64,000 nt of DNA. It comes from Jeotgalibacillus sp. R-1-5s-1 (GTDB lineage Bacteria > Bacillota > Bacilli > Bacillales > Jeotgalibacillaceae). The stretch covers positions 43,489 to 107,488 of the forward strand of contig NZ_SORW01000021.1 in the NCBI RefSeq assembly GCF_004405105.1, in the 5' to 3' direction. The position numbers were made by a program, and so were the translations under genes. The notes under the pieces were generated by a model, which was not told where the DNA came from, made no database searches, and was given only the letters and a program-made list of their open reading frames with translations. This document shows positions 16,171-25,392 of this stretch, in pieces (the stretch's first letter is position 1; each line of letters begins with the position of its first letter).

Positions 16171-18735
16171 ATGAATTGGATTAAAAAAATATTATCAATC
16201 ATTCAAAGCGATGAGGATGAATCTGTACAGGAACAAAAGCCTGTTCACCCGCAACAGCGCCTACAGCAAAAAGAATTAACGACAAGAATGACCTATCAGT
16301 ATCCAAAAGGGGAGTTCCGGTTCCCGTTAATACCTGACGAATCTTCTGTGAAAAGAACGCAGCCTGAACGTAAGTCTCAACAGCATCAAAAGCAGGAGGC
16401 GGTCAAACCGGAACATGAGCGGCCAAGAAAAGTTGAAAAAAGTCCGAATGCAGGACCTTTTCAGCCTACAGACGTGCCTTCACCTATTTATGGATTCAGG
16501 GAGCGTCCGAAGAAAAAGCCGGTGACTATACATAGCGAGGAAATCGAATATGAGATTTCTTCTTTCAGCCGTCACAAGGATCGCCCGGTTTCAGAGGACA
16601 AGCAGCATAATGTGATTCACCTGAATGAGCAGAAAAAGGAACGGTCTTTGCATACACTGGTGAAACAGGAGTCTGATGTCAAAGACAATGATGAAAATCA
16701 AGCCGTAACCTCAATGGAAGTTGAAGAGGTTGCTTCAACACAAGAAACCGCTGCTGAAACAAACCGTCCGGATATCGTGCTGCAGCACACTCAGACAGGA
16801 GCCGTAATGGTTGAACGCAAATCTAAAGCAGCAGAATCAACGGATACAACAGAAATAAGCGAAATTGCAGATACAACAGAAGAAGCTGAAACAACCGAAA
16901 CAGCAAAAACTGCTGAGGTCCCTGACGTTTCAGTGGAAACAACCGAAAACAATCCAGTTGCCGTTCAAGAAACGGAATCAGAGAATAAGTTGGAAACCGT
17001 TAATAATGAGACGCAAAATGATCTAAGTCATTCAGATCGTGAAGCGAAAAATGAACCACAACCTGTTACAAGCACTGAATCAGCAACTGCCCAAAACGAT
17101 GCCAAAGCTGAAAGGCCAAGAAGAAGATCGGTGCCATTTAATGTGATGATGCTGAATCAGGATCGGAGAAAGCAGGCTCAAAAGCCGGCAGAGCCTGTCA
17201 GTCAGCCAGTAGCTGAGAAAAGGACACCTGAACCTCAGGAAGAAGCGCAACCTGTTTCAAAACCAGTCAGCCAGCAGAGTGATGAACAGGATCAGGATCT
17301 TCCGTATTACGCTTTTCCATCGCAGGATCTTTTGCTTCCACCTGTATTCAAAGAGCGTGATGAAGAATGGCTGAATGCTCAGGCAGAGCTTTTGGATGAA
17401 ACTTTGTTCCATTTCAATGTGAATGCCAAAGTGAAAAATGTGACGCAGGGACCATCCGTTACCAGGTTTGAATTGTTTCCTGAAAAAGGCGTCAAAGTCA
17501 GTAAAATTACGAGCTTAACCGATGATATTAAGCTTGGGCTCGCAGCAAGAGATATCCGGATGGAAGCACCGATACCGGGTAAAATGGCTGTTGGCATTGA
17601 AATACCTAATCCGACGAGCCGTCCGGTTGCCTTAAGGGAGATTTTAGCCGATCCAGCCTTTACACAATCGGACGCGACCCTGCCGGTAGCACTTGGCCTT
17701 GATATTGAAGGTCAGCCGGTCGTTACGGATATCGGGAAAATGCCGCATGGTCTGATAGCCGGAGCTACCGGTTCAGGTAAAAGTGTATGTATTAATTCCA
17801 TTCTGGTAAGTCTTCTGTATCATTCTTCACCAGATGATTTGAAAATGTTATTAATTGACCCTAAAATGGTAGAGTTGGCACCATATAATCATATTCCGCA
17901 TCTGGTCAGCCCGGTTATTACGGATGTAAAAGCAGCAACGGCTGCACTAAAATGGGCTGTTGAAGAAATGGAAAGACGTTATCAGCTGTTTGCCCATTCT
18001 GGTGTCCGTGATATTAAGCGATACAATCAAAAAGTCAAAGAAGCCGGACATTATTCACAAAAACTGCCTTATCTCGTTATCGTCATCGATGAGCTGGCTG
18101 ATTTGATGATGATGTCACCGGCAGACGTGGAAGAAGCCATTTGCCGAATTGCTCAAAAAGCAAGAGCGTGTGGTATTCATCTGCTGATCGCAACACAGAG
18201 ACCTTCTGTTGATGTCATCACCGGACTGATCAAGGCAAACGTACCAACCCGAATTGCGTTTTCCGTCAGTTCTCAGGTTGATTCACGTACGATCATTGAT
18301 TCATCCGGAGCTGAGCGGCTGCTCGGACGGGGAGATATGCTGTTTCTTGAAAATGGTGCATCAAAGCCTGTACGACTTCAGGGCACATTCGTTTCAGACG
18401 ATGAAATTGATCAGGTAGTGGCACACGTGCGTAATGAGCGCAAAGTATCCTATTTATTTGAGCAGGAAGAGCTTCTGGCGAAAGTCGATATTCAGGATGA
18501 AGAAGATGAATTACTGCTAGAAGCCTGTGAATTTGTGATGAGTCATGGGGGAGCGTCCACGTCGCTTCTACAGCGCCATTTCAGAATCGGCTACAACCGT
18601 GCAGCCAGATTAATTGATCAGATGGAGAAGCACGGATGGATCTCAGAAGCAAAAGGAAGCCGTCCACGTGATGTCATGATGACAGGTGAAGATCTAGAGC
18701 AGCTTCAGGAAACGGGTACAGGAAAGCAGCTATAA
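16171..18735 (+). CDS. sftA: DNA translocase SftA (FtsK/SpoIIIE family, soluble)
   Basis: 854 residues. Residues 1 to about 395 are a hydrophilic, Glu/Gln/Pro/Thr-rich linker without membrane helices, which separates SftA from SpoIIIE and FtsK. The RecA-like motor follows: Walker A GATGSGKS at residues 531-538, Walker B in VIVIDELADLMMM, and FtsK signature ATQRPSVDVITG. The C-terminal winged-helix gamma domain (about 770-850, HFRIGYNRAARLIDQME) would read polar DNA motifs. The protein clears DNA from the closing septum. The linker holds TTEISEIADTTEEAETTETA-type low-complexity repeats. Start ATG 16171 is preferred; GTG 16159 is possible. murC follows, as in B. subtilis. Confidence 0.95.
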   Translation: MNWIKKILSIIQSDEDESVQEQKPVHPQQRLQQKELTTRMTYQYPKGEFRFPLIPDESSVKRTQPERKSQQHQKQEAVKPEHERPRKVEKSPNAGPFQPTDVPSPIYGFRERPKKKPVTIHSEEIEYEISSFSRHKDRPVSEDKQHNVIHLNEQKKERSLHTLVKQESDVKDNDENQAVTSMEVEEVASTQETAAETNRPDIVLQHTQTGAVMVERKSKAAESTDTTEISEIADTTEEAETTETAKTAEVPDVSVETTENNPVAVQETESENKLETVNNETQNDLSHSDREAKNEPQPVTSTESATAQNDAKAERPRRRSVPFNVMMLNQDRRKQAQKPAEPVSQPVAEKRTPEPQEEAQPVSKPVSQQSDEQDQDLPYYAFPSQDLLLPPVFKERDEEWLNAQAELLDETLFHFNVNAKVKNVTQGPSVTRFELFPEKGVKVSKITSLTDDIKLGLAARDIRMEAPIPGKMAVGIEIPNPTSRPVALREILADPAFTQSDATLPVALGLDIEGQPVVTDIGKMPHGLIAGATGSGKSVCINSILVSLLYHSSPDDLKMLLIDPKMVELAPYNHIPHLVSPVITDVKAATAALKWAVEEMERRYQLFAHSGVRDIKRYNQKVKEAGHYSQKLPYLVIVIDELADLMMMSPADVEEAICRIAQKARACGIHLLIATQRPSVDVITGLIKANVPTRIAFSVSSQVDSRTIIDSSGAERLLGRGDMLFLENGASKPVRLQGTFVSDDEIDQVVAHVRNERKVSYLFEQEELLAKVDIQDEEDELLLEACEFVMSHGGASTSLLQRHFRIGYNRAARLIDQMEKHGWISEAKGSRPRDVMMTGEDLEQLQETGTGKQL

Positions 18736-18744
18736 ACGCATTAT

Positions 18745-18772
18745 TTGTTGAAATCATGAAACATGCTATAAT
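18745..18772 (+). promoter_or_regulatory. Sigma-A promoter of murC
   Basis: TTGTTG, 16-base spacer, then extended -10 TGCTATAAT (TATAAT 18767-18772). Confidence 0.6.
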
Positions 18773-18810
18773 AAAAAAATATGTGCGATTTTGAATGATA
18801 ATTTAACACT

Positions 18811-18837
18811 GTCATCTGCGTATATAAATCAGATGAC
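18811..18837 (+). promoter_or_regulatory. Leader hairpin just upstream of the murC ribosome-binding site
   Basis: GTCATCTG and CAGATGAC, perfect 8-bp arms with an 11-nt loop, 3 bases before TGGAGG. Lacks a T run, so it is not a terminator. It could affect translation or mRNA stability. Confidence 0.4.
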
Positions 18838-18853
18838 TGCTGGAGGTTCAATA

Positions 18854-20158
18854 ATGACAAGTTTTCACTTTGTAGGAATCAAAGGTTCAGGCATGAGTCC
18901 CCTTGCACAGATCCTTCACGATATGGGACACGATGTACAGGGCTCAGATATAGAGAAGCGTTTTTTTACTCAGGTACCACTCGAAGAACGTGGTATTACG
19001 ATCCTGCCTTTTGACCGAAATAATATTAAACCTGGAATGACAGTTATAGCTGGAAATGCGTTCCCGGATGAACATGAGGAAATTGATGAAGCACTGAAAC
19101 AGGGCGTTGATCTGATCCGTTATCATAAATTCCTTGGTGATTTTATGCATAACTACATCTCTGTCGGCGTTTCAGGTGCGCACGGTAAAACATCTACGAC
19201 CGGCCTGCTTGCCCATGTCATGCAGGGAGGGGCAGATACTTCTTATCTGATTGGTGATGGTACCGGTAAAGGATATGAAGAGAGTAAATACTTTGTATTT
19301 GAAGCATGTGAGTACAGAAGGCATTTTCTCTCCTATTCACCTGACTATATGATCATGACAAACATTGATTTTGACCATCCGGATTATTTTGCTGATATTG
19401 ACGATGTTTTCTCTGCTTTTCAGGATATGGCGAAGCAGGTTAACAAAGGCATTATCGCCTGTGGTGATGATGAGTATCTTCAGAAGATGGTTGCCAATGT
19501 GCCGGTTCTTTTCTACGGTTTTAATGAAGAAAATGATTTTCAGGCCAGAAATGTTACCACTTCAACTGAAGGGACGTCATTTGATGTGTTTGTCAGAAAT
19601 GAATATTTTGCTACGTTCCAGATCCCGACATACGGAGATCATACGATCTTGAATGCACTTTCCGTGATTGCCCTGTGCCATTATGAAGGCATCCCGACAG
19701 AATCTGTGCAGGAGCAGTTAAAGACATTTAAGGGGGTAAAGCGCCGTTTTACTGAAAAGAAAATCGGTGGCAGAATCCTGATTGATGACTATGCACATCA
19801 CCCGACTGAAATCAAAGCGACACTTGATTCGGCTTCGAAAAAATACCCGGACCGTGAAGTAGTGGCGATTTTTCAGCCTCATACATTTACGCGGACGCAG
19901 ACGTTCCTGGAGGACTTTGCCTCATGTCTTAGAGGGGCAGATCATGTGTATTTATGCGAGATCTTTGGCTCTGCCCGTGAGAACCACGGCAAGCTGTCAA
20001 TCAATGACCTGAAGGAAAGAGTTGACGGAGCTGAGATTCTTACAGCGGAGGACCCTTCTCCACTTGCTAAGCATGAAGATGCTGTACTGATCTTTATGGG
20101 AGCCGGGGACGTCCAGAAGTTTCAGGAATCATTTGAAGCCTACCTGAATGAAAATTAA
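18854..20158 (+). CDS. murC: UDP-N-acetylmuramate--L-alanine ligase
   Basis: First amino-acid-adding step of peptidoglycan synthesis: ATP-dependent joining of L-Ala to UDP-MurNAc, cytosolic. 434 residues in three Mur-ligase domains: Rossmann [15 protein letters not shown] at the N-terminus, central ATP-binding [10 protein letters not shown] around 108-117, and C-terminal DDYAHHPTE. Start ATG 18854 follows TGGAGG; the longer frame to 18791 would include the leader hairpin and is rejected. It has its own promoter and terminator. Confidence 0.97.
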   Translation: MTSFHFVGIKGSGMSPLAQILHDMGHDVQGSDIEKRFFTQVPLEERGITILPFDRNNIKPGMTVIAGNAFPDEHEEIDEALKQGVDLIRYHKFLGDFMHNYISVGVSGAHGKTSTTGLLAHVMQGGADTSYLIGDGTGKGYEESKYFVFEACEYRRHFLSYSPDYMIMTNIDFDHPDYFADIDDVFSAFQDMAKQVNKGIIACGDDEYLQKMVANVPVLFYGFNEENDFQARNVTTSTEGTSFDVFVRNEYFATFQIPTYGDHTILNALSVIALCHYEGIPTESVQEQLKTFKGVKRRFTEKKIGGRILIDDYAHHPTEIKATLDSASKKYPDREVVAIFQPHTFTRTQTFLEDFASCLRGADHVYLCEIFGSARENHGKLSINDLKERVDGAEILTAEDPSPLAKHEDAVLIFMGAGDVQKFQESFEAYLNEN

Positions 20159-20170
20159 TTAATTCAAAGA

Positions 20171-20204
20171 AAAGACAGCTCTGCTTTTATGAGCTGTCTT
20201 TTTT
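20171..20204 (+). terminator. Terminator of murC
   Basis: AAAGACAGCTC / GAGCTGTCTTTTTT, 9-nt loop, T-run. Confidence 0.88.
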
Positions 20205-20236
20205 ATGCGGTATAAAAGAAGACCTGCACGATAAAA

Positions 20237-20278
20237 GCCAGGTCATCCGTTTGGAGTCTGTGAAATGACCTGGAACTT
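20237..20278 (+). terminator. Second hairpin downstream of murC
   Basis: GCCAGGTCAT and ATGACCTGG arms, 18-nt loop, then AACTTTTTG. May be a backup terminator protecting the ytxG promoters. Confidence 0.4.
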
Positions 20279-20340
20279 TTTGTGATGATAAGGCAGGTTA
20301 TCATGCTTGATTAATTTTTCACAAATACGATAAGATGCTT

Positions 20341-20368
20341 GAAGGAATTTGTAAAGGCTTTAGAGAAT
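20341..20368 (+). promoter_or_regulatory. Sigma-H type promoter of ytxGHJ
   Basis: GAAGGAATT (20341-20349) fits the sigma-H -35 RnAGGAwWW. A 12-base spacer leads to AGAGAAT (20362-20368), which fits the -10 RnnGAAT. The B. subtilis ytxGHJ operon is known to be read by sigma-H and sigma-B. Confidence 0.6.
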
Positions 20369-20381
20369 AGAAAGAAAGAGC

Positions 20382-20407
20382 GTTTATCAAATTCCCGGCA
20401 AGGGTAA
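20382..20407 (+). promoter_or_regulatory. Sigma-B type promoter of ytxGHJ
   Basis: GTTTAT (20382-20387), 14-base spacer, GGGTAA (20402-20407), each one base away from the sigma-B consensus GTTTAA / GGGTAT. The start site would fall about 25 bases before ytxG. Confidence 0.65.
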
Positions 20408-20440
20408 AACAATCATTATAAATAGAAGGGAGCTGAATTC

Positions 20441-20929
20441 ATGGAAATCTTACTTTATATTAGTGCGCTGCTTGCAGCAGGGGGATTTTTGATTTTGTGC
20501 ATCAGTCTGGCTGTAACGCTGACTGCGGTCAAAAAAACGCTGAACAGTCTTGCAGATACCGTTGCAGCACTTCAGAAGCAACTGGATGGTATTACCCGCG
20601 AAACAACCGATTTATTACATAAGACGAACGGGCTTGCAGAAGATGTTCAAAACAAATCTGCCAAGCTGAACTCTGTTGTGGATGCAGTCAAAGGAATTGG
20701 TACGAATGTTCAACAGCTGAACAATTCAATTGGAAAGATAACGAGTACAATTTCACGTTCTGCGGAAAACAATGAAGAAAAAATTGCACAGGTCGTTCAA
20801 TGGAGCAACGTTGCAATGGAACTTCGCAATAAGTGGAAAAAGGATCGCAGCGCTGAAGGATCACAGAAAGCGGAAAAGTATCCGGAGCCACAGCGTGCGC
20901 TTCCACCTGTTGACCAAACTGAAAAATAA
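20441..20929 (+). CDS. ytxG: DUF948 general stress protein (YtxG)
   Basis: 162 residues: one N-terminal membrane helix (about residues 3-28) followed by a coiled-coil-like helical region rich in Lys, Asn and Gln, then a basic/acidic tail. This is the DUF948 pattern, related to chemotaxis-receptor-like coiled coils. Function unknown; it is part of the general stress response in B. subtilis. ATG follows AAGGGAG. First gene of a three-gene operon with tandem alternative-sigma promoters. Confidence 0.85.
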   Translation: MEILLYISALLAAGGFLILCISLAVTLTAVKKTLNSLADTVAALQKQLDGITRETTDLLHKTNGLAEDVQNKSAKLNSVVDAVKGIGTNVQQLNNSIGKITSTISRSAENNEEKIAQVVQWSNVAMELRNKWKKDRSAEGSQKAEKYPEPQRALPPVDQTEK

Positions 20930-20949
20930 ACATTCCAGGAGGGATTATC

Positions 20950-21366
20950 ATGGGGAAACATGAATCTAATTCTAAGGACTTTATTATTGGCGCGCTTATC
21001 GGAAGTATTGCAGGAGCGGTTACGGCATTATTCCTTGCACCAAAATCAGGTGGAGAATTCAGACAGGATCTCAACTATCAGGCTGGAAAAATCAAAGAGC
21101 GTTCATATGAATTGAAGGACCAGGCAGTTGCCAAAAGCTCTGAACTTGCTTCTGCTGCAAAAGAGAAATCCACTGAGCTTTCTAAAACTGTTCAGTCACG
21201 CTCAAATTCAGTTATTGAAAAGGTGAAGTCATCACGTTCAGGTGACAGCCAGGCTGAAGAAACTGCAGGACCTGTACTGGCAAAAGATCCTTCTTTGCCA
21301 ACGGTTCATCCGGTAGATCCGCTTACTCCTCCAACTGAGGAAGAGCCGGTTAACAGCAGAGTGTGA
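20950..21366 (+). CDS. ytxH: YtxH-like general stress protein
   Basis: 138 residues with the typical YtxH/gas-vesicle-like N-terminus: a glycine-rich membrane segment IIGALIGSIAGAVTALFLAP followed by KSGGEFRQDL. A long Lys/Ala/Ser-rich amphipathic region and a Pro-rich tail follow. Membrane-anchored, function unknown. It lies 20 bases after ytxG behind an AGGAGGG. Confidence 0.88.
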   Translation: MGKHESNSKDFIIGALIGSIAGAVTALFLAPKSGGEFRQDLNYQAGKIKERSYELKDQAVAKSSELASAAKEKSTELSKTVQSRSNSVIEKVKSSRSGDSQAEETAGPVLAKDPSLPTVHPVDPLTPPTEEEPVNSRV

Positions 21367-21390
21367 TTTGAAAGACAAAGGAGTTTTTTG

Positions 21391-21711
21391 ATGAAAAAGA
21401 TTGATACAGTGGATCAGTTTGAACAGCTGCTTCAATCCAATGAGGACTTTTATTTTCTCAAACACAGTTTAACATGCCCCATATCGGCTTCTGCATTCCA
21501 TGCATTTCAGTCTTTTACGGAGAAAAACCATACTGATTCGTATTACCTGGCCGTTCAGGAATCCCGTCCTTTGTCCAATCATATTGCAGAGGCATTCCAT
21601 ACAAAACATGAATCTCCACAGGTTTTTCATGTAAAGAACGGAAAACCGGTATGGAACACATCACATTTTAAAATTAATGTGAAAAGTCTTGAAGAAGAAC
21701 ACAGCAGATAA
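21391..21711 (+). CDS. ytxJ: Bacillithiol-system monothiol bacilliredoxin (YtxJ/BrxC)
   Basis: 106-residue thioredoxin-fold protein with the monothiol active site TCPIS around residues 29-33, as in BrxC/YtxJ, which deals with bacillithiol mixed disulfides after oxidative stress. The cis-Pro segment is ESPQVFHVKNG. Start ATG 21391 is 7 bases after AAAGGAG; the TTG codon just before it is not needed. Being in the stress operon fits a redox repair role. Confidence 0.88.
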   Translation: MKKIDTVDQFEQLLQSNEDFYFLKHSLTCPISASAFHAFQSFTEKNHTDSYYLAVQESRPLSNHIAEAFHTKHESPQVFHVKNGKPVWNTSHFKINVKSLEEEHSR

Positions 21712-21743
21712 AAAGGACCGCTCATCTGATGAGCGGTCTTTTT
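21711..21743. terminator. Bidirectional terminator between ytxJ and the FtsA-like gene
   Basis: GACCGCTCAT / ATGAGCGGTC, 10-bp arms and a 3-nt loop, A run on the left and T run on the right. Confidence 0.9.
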
Positions 21744-21747
21744 ATTA

Positions 21748-23883
21748 TCAATAAATAATGATTTCTAATTCATCTCCTGAAGAAATAGCGTCAGTTAAGG
21801 AACTTTTTTCTCCATTTTTTAAAATATCAATTTTTCCTGATTTAGTTGGAGGCGTCCAATCTATGTGAGAAAAGATATCCTGAAAATACACATGTCCAGA
21901 TGTTCGCTTTGTTATAATTTCGTCCCCATTCACTAAAAGATCATCTGGTGAAAGCAGACGATCATCTTTGTAAAATGATGTATTCGAAGATGGAAATTCA
22001 ATTTTTTCTTCGTTAAATGTGACGGTGAAGGGAATGTCCACCAGATTCAATGCCTTTTTCAGCATTGAAACAGTAGGCTGTACAGGTCTTTGAAGTTCGA
22101 TCTGATCAAGTGGGTTTAATTCCTTTAGGTAGGAATTACGCTTAACAGGTTGCTGATTCACAAGAAGTTCCCCATCCCACTGAGGAAAATACATGATTTT
22201 TGAATCTACGGTAAGTGAAAAAGGTGTTTTATTATGCTGGATAGGGAAACCTGCTTTTTGACAGGCATCAGCGATCGTCAGCTTCTTTTGAACTGTGATC
22301 TCATCCCTGTCCATTAAGATATATGCAACAGGCTCTTCATTTCCGTTTACAAACACTTTTCTATCAAAATGAACAGGCTCGCTGTTTACATAAACGTTAA
22401 ATGTCAATGACTCCTCAAGGATTTCTTTCAGGCTGACTGCAGATGCCTGTCCGTCATTTCCTTTGTGAATCATAAGTTCATCACCTGCTCTAATAGCTGA
22501 TTGTAAATCAGCTGTTTCCCCATTCAGCGTGATGGATGGTGCTTCACCATGAGTGCCGGGAAGCGTAATAGTTTTTCCGTTAAGTGTGATCATCTTTGCC
22601 AGACCCGGTTTTCCATACAGTTTTGGAAGGCTGAGACCTGCTGAAAGGAGCGCATCCCCAACTGTCAATTCCTTTACTTCAAACATACGTATTTCGTGCC
22701 CGTTAACCATAACCGGAATATAATTAATCGGAGTCTGATTTGCTGAAATGGCAATACCTGCAGGCGTAACAAGCTCAGGTCCTCGTTTAATGCTTTCGTG
22801 CAGCGTCAGGTTCTGTATCGCTTCTATCCCTCTGACAGCTACCCGGTTTTCAGGTAAATCGAGCTTTTCTGCAAGCAGCTGTGTGAGACCGGATGTTTGA
22901 CTGCCGCCTCCTACAAGCATGACCGCTTTTGGTGCCTGCTGATTGTTTAATCGTCTTATTTCCCCGGAAATAGCATTAGCGAGCTTGTCTACAGCAGGCA
23001 AAAGTTCAGCAATGACATCCTGTTTTGAAACCTCTTGAGAGAAGCCGAGGATGTCTGTGATCTCCATCGATTCCTGCTCTTCAGATAAAGCGCGCTTCAA
23101 TCCTTCAGCGTTTGGAAAGTCTAGCAGATAGGTATCGCTTAATTTCTCGGTCATTTCATCTCCGGCGACCGGTACCATGCCATAAGCGGTTACCGTACCG
23201 TGGTTTGTAATTGCGATATCTGATGTGCCTGCTCCAATGTCCACGAGCGCAACATTCAGGCGTCTCATGGAAGGAGGAATCAGGACATTGATCGCTGCAA
23301 TCGGCTCAAGTGTCAGGGCACTCATGACTAGGCCGGCTCTTTTTAATGAAGCCAGCAGTGATTCTACTACGACTCTCGGCAAAAAGGTAGCAATGATTTC
23401 AACAGAAGCCTCATCACCCTGCTGGTCCTCAAGGCTGCCGATTTCCTGCTGATCCAACAAATAATGCAGAACGGAATAGCCGACACAATGATAATGATGA
23501 CTGTTCTCCTGACTCGATGCAGCTGCTTCCTGGGCAGCCTGAACAGCACTTAGTTCCATATGTAATATATCTTCTTTTGTTAATGCAGGCCTTCCGGAAA
23601 GGGCAATTGTATACGTGGAGCGCTGAGTATTTAATGCTCTTCCTGCTGCAGCAACAGATACATGCGTCAGCGTTCCATGCCGTTTTTCGAGTTCTGTTTT
23701 GATCTCCTTAATGAGTGCTGCAACGGCAGGGACATGGTGGATCTGTCCATCAAGCATTGCCCGTTCCTTATGTTCTTTTTGAACCATATCAGTGATATAA
23801 TATCCTGAATCTGTATACTCCATAATAAGCCCTACTATAGAGCGAGTGCCGATATCAAGCGCAAAATATTGAGAAGTAGTCAA
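21748..23883 (-). CDS. FtsA/PilM-like actin-fold ATPase with C-terminal repeat region
   Basis: 711 residues. The N-terminal half is an ASKHA-fold ATPase of the FtsA/PilM type: phosphate-1 LDIGTRSIVGLI (9-20), phosphate-2 VDIGAGTSDIAI (214-225) and adenosine motif LVGGGSQTSGL (323-333). The second half, about 385-711, is not found in FtsA. It contains at least four variants of a VNG-x8-11-GDELxI block (around 449-472, 510-531, 573-597 and 685-711), suggesting tandem beta-grasp-like modules. No membrane helix is evident. It starts with TTG; AAAGGAGG lies 11 bases upstream. The gene stands alone and divergent from aroA. A cell-envelope or division scaffold is a reasonable guess, unproven. Confidence 0.82.
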   Translation of the reverse strand: MTTSQYFALDIGTRSIVGLIMEYTDSGYYITDMVQKEHKERAMLDGQIHHVPAVAALIKEIKTELEKRHGTLTHVSVAAAGRALNTQRSTYTIALSGRPALTKEDILHMELSAVQAAQEAAASSQENSHHYHCVGYSVLHYLLDQQEIGSLEDQQGDEASVEIIATFLPRVVVESLLASLKRAGLVMSALTLEPIAAINVLIPPSMRRLNVALVDIGAGTSDIAITNHGTVTAYGMVPVAGDEMTEKLSDTYLLDFPNAEGLKRALSEEQESMEITDILGFSQEVSKQDVIAELLPAVDKLANAISGEIRRLNNQQAPKAVMLVGGGSQTSGLTQLLAEKLDLPENRVAVRGIEAIQNLTLHESIKRGPELVTPAGIAISANQTPINYIPVMVNGHEIRMFEVKELTVGDALLSAGLSLPKLYGKPGLAKMITLNGKTITLPGTHGEAPSITLNGETADLQSAIRAGDELMIHKGNDGQASAVSLKEILEESLTFNVYVNSEPVHFDRKVFVNGNEEPVAYILMDRDEITVQKKLTIADACQKAGFPIQHNKTPFSLTVDSKIMYFPQWDGELLVNQQPVKRNSYLKELNPLDQIELQRPVQPTVSMLKKALNLVDIPFTVTFNEEKIEFPSSNTSFYKDDRLLSPDDLLVNGDEIITKRTSGHVYFQDIFSHIDWTPPTKSGKIDILKNGEKSSLTDAISSGDELEIIIY

Positions 23884-23946
23884 AGAAATAATAGCCTCCT
23901 TTATCGCTTTACCGCTTAAAAGCGTTTAATTAATAAAATATTTTTC

Positions 23947-23975
23947 GTGACATTTTAAAATTGTTGTTTTATAAT
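23947..23975 (+). promoter_or_regulatory. Sigma-A promoter of aroA
   Basis: GTGACA, 17-base spacer, TATAAT (23970-23975). Confidence 0.55.
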
Positions 23976-24104
23976 AGGGAACAATTGATAAGCCCCTACT
24001 GAGTACATCGGTTTGCTGTTATACAAAATGTAGCACAATTAAACAGGATGGAAAAGATTCGGGGAAGAGTATCAATGGTATTTTCTAAGGAAAGGGATGT
24101 TATT

Positions 24105-25184
24105 ATGAGCAACGTAGAATTAGATCAGTTAAGACAGAAAGTAGACGAGATGAATCTGCAGCTGCTGGATATTATTAATCAGCGCGCGGAACTGGTCCAG
24201 GAAATTGGACGTGTAAAAGAAAAGCAGGGAGTAAATCGTTTTGAGCCTGTCCGTGAGAGAGCGATGCTCGATTTACTGACTGAAAATAATAAAGGCCCAT
24301 TTCTTAATTCTACCATTGAGCATATTTTTAAAGAGATTTTTAAAGCGGGACTTGAGCTTCAAAAAGACGACCATCGCAAGGCATTGCTTGTTTCACGTAA
24401 AAAGAAAGCAGAAGATACGATTGTTGAACTGAAGGGTGAAAAGATCGGTAATGGCAGCCCGCAATTTATCTTCGGTCCTTGTGCTGTTGAATCCTACGAG
24501 CAGGTGGAGGCAGTAGCAAAGGAAGTAAAAGCAAAAGGACTAAAACTGCTGCGTGGGGGAGCATATAAACCACGTACATCACCATATGATTTCCAGGGCC
24601 TTGGTCTTGAAGGGTTACAGATTCTGAAGCAGGTGGCGGATAAGCATGATCTTGCTGTTATCAGTGAAATTGTGAACCCGGCACATATTGAAGAGGCAGT
24701 TGATTATATCGACGTTATTCAAATCGGTGCCCGTAACATGCAGAACTTTGAGCTGTTAAAGGCTGCCGGACAGGCGAAAAAGCCTGTTCTTCTGAAGCGC
24801 GGACTTGCTGCGACGATTGATGAGTTCATCAATGCAGCGGAATATATTATGGCACAGGGGAATGATCAGATTATCCTTTGTGAGCGCGGAATCCGTACGT
24901 ACGAGAAAGCGACGAGAAACACGCTTGATATTTCAGCAGTTCCGATTCTTAAGCAGGAAACTCACTTACCGGTATTCGTTGATGTTACGCATTCAACGGG
25001 CCGCCGTGATCTTCTTCTTCCGACGGCAAAAGCAGCACTTGCTATTGGCGCAGATGGAGTAATGGCTGAGGTCCATCCTGACCCTGCAGTTGCCCTTTCT
25101 GATTCTGCCCAGCAGATGAACTTTGACCAGTTCAACGATTTCTGGGATGCTGTCCAGCAATACCTGGGCGTACATGCAAAATAA
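24105..25184 (+). CDS. aroA: Bifunctional chorismate mutase / DAHP synthase
   Basis: First enzyme of the shikimate pathway, with a fused regulatory chorismate mutase as in B. subtilis AroA(G). Residues 1 to about 85 are an AroQ-type mutase helix bundle ([36 protein letters not shown]). Residues about 100-355 are the type I-beta DAHP synthase, with [26 protein letters not shown] and DVTHSTGRR. Prephenate or chorismate would inhibit through the mutase domain. 359 residues, normal. Start ATG 24105 follows AAGGAAAGGGA; the longer frame to 24048 has no site. Confidence 0.96.
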   Translation: MSNVELDQLRQKVDEMNLQLLDIINQRAELVQEIGRVKEKQGVNRFEPVRERAMLDLLTENNKGPFLNSTIEHIFKEIFKAGLELQKDDHRKALLVSRKKKAEDTIVELKGEKIGNGSPQFIFGPCAVESYEQVEAVAKEVKAKGLKLLRGGAYKPRTSPYDFQGLGLEGLQILKQVADKHDLAVISEIVNPAHIEEAVDYIDVIQIGARNMQNFELLKAAGQAKKPVLLKRGLAATIDEFINAAEYIMAQGNDQIILCERGIRTYEKATRNTLDISAVPILKQETHLPVFVDVTHSTGRRDLLLPTAKAALAIGADGVMAEVHPDPAVALSDSAQQMNFDQFNDFWDAVQQYLGVHAK

Positions 25185-25194
25185 CCGCTTAATT

Positions 25195-25238
25195 CTGAAG
25201 CTTTCCTGACAATTGTGCAGGAAAGCTTCAGTTTTTTT
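25195..25238 (+). terminator. Terminator of aroA
   Basis: CTGAAGCTTTCCTG and CAGGAAAGCTTCAG, perfect 14-bp arms, then seven T residues. Confidence 0.92.
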
Positions 25239-25248
25239 ATGATATTAA

Positions 25249-25263
25249 TTGAAAGCGCAACCG
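25249..25263 (+). promoter_or_regulatory. cre-like site upstream of ccpA
   Basis: TTGAAAGCGCAACCG matches the cre consensus WTGNAANCGNWNNCW at all defined positions except the last. It lies 130 bases before ccpA, so it could mediate autoregulation, but a chance match is possible. Confidence 0.35.
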
Positions 25264-25392
25264 TCCTCGTATATGATTATGTACATAATTGAGCAAACTT
25301 CATTTAAAATGCATTAAATCCTTCGTATCACTGAGGTTTATCATGTAAAATGAAAATAAATGAAAATGAGAATAGACAAAGGAGAGCTGACG

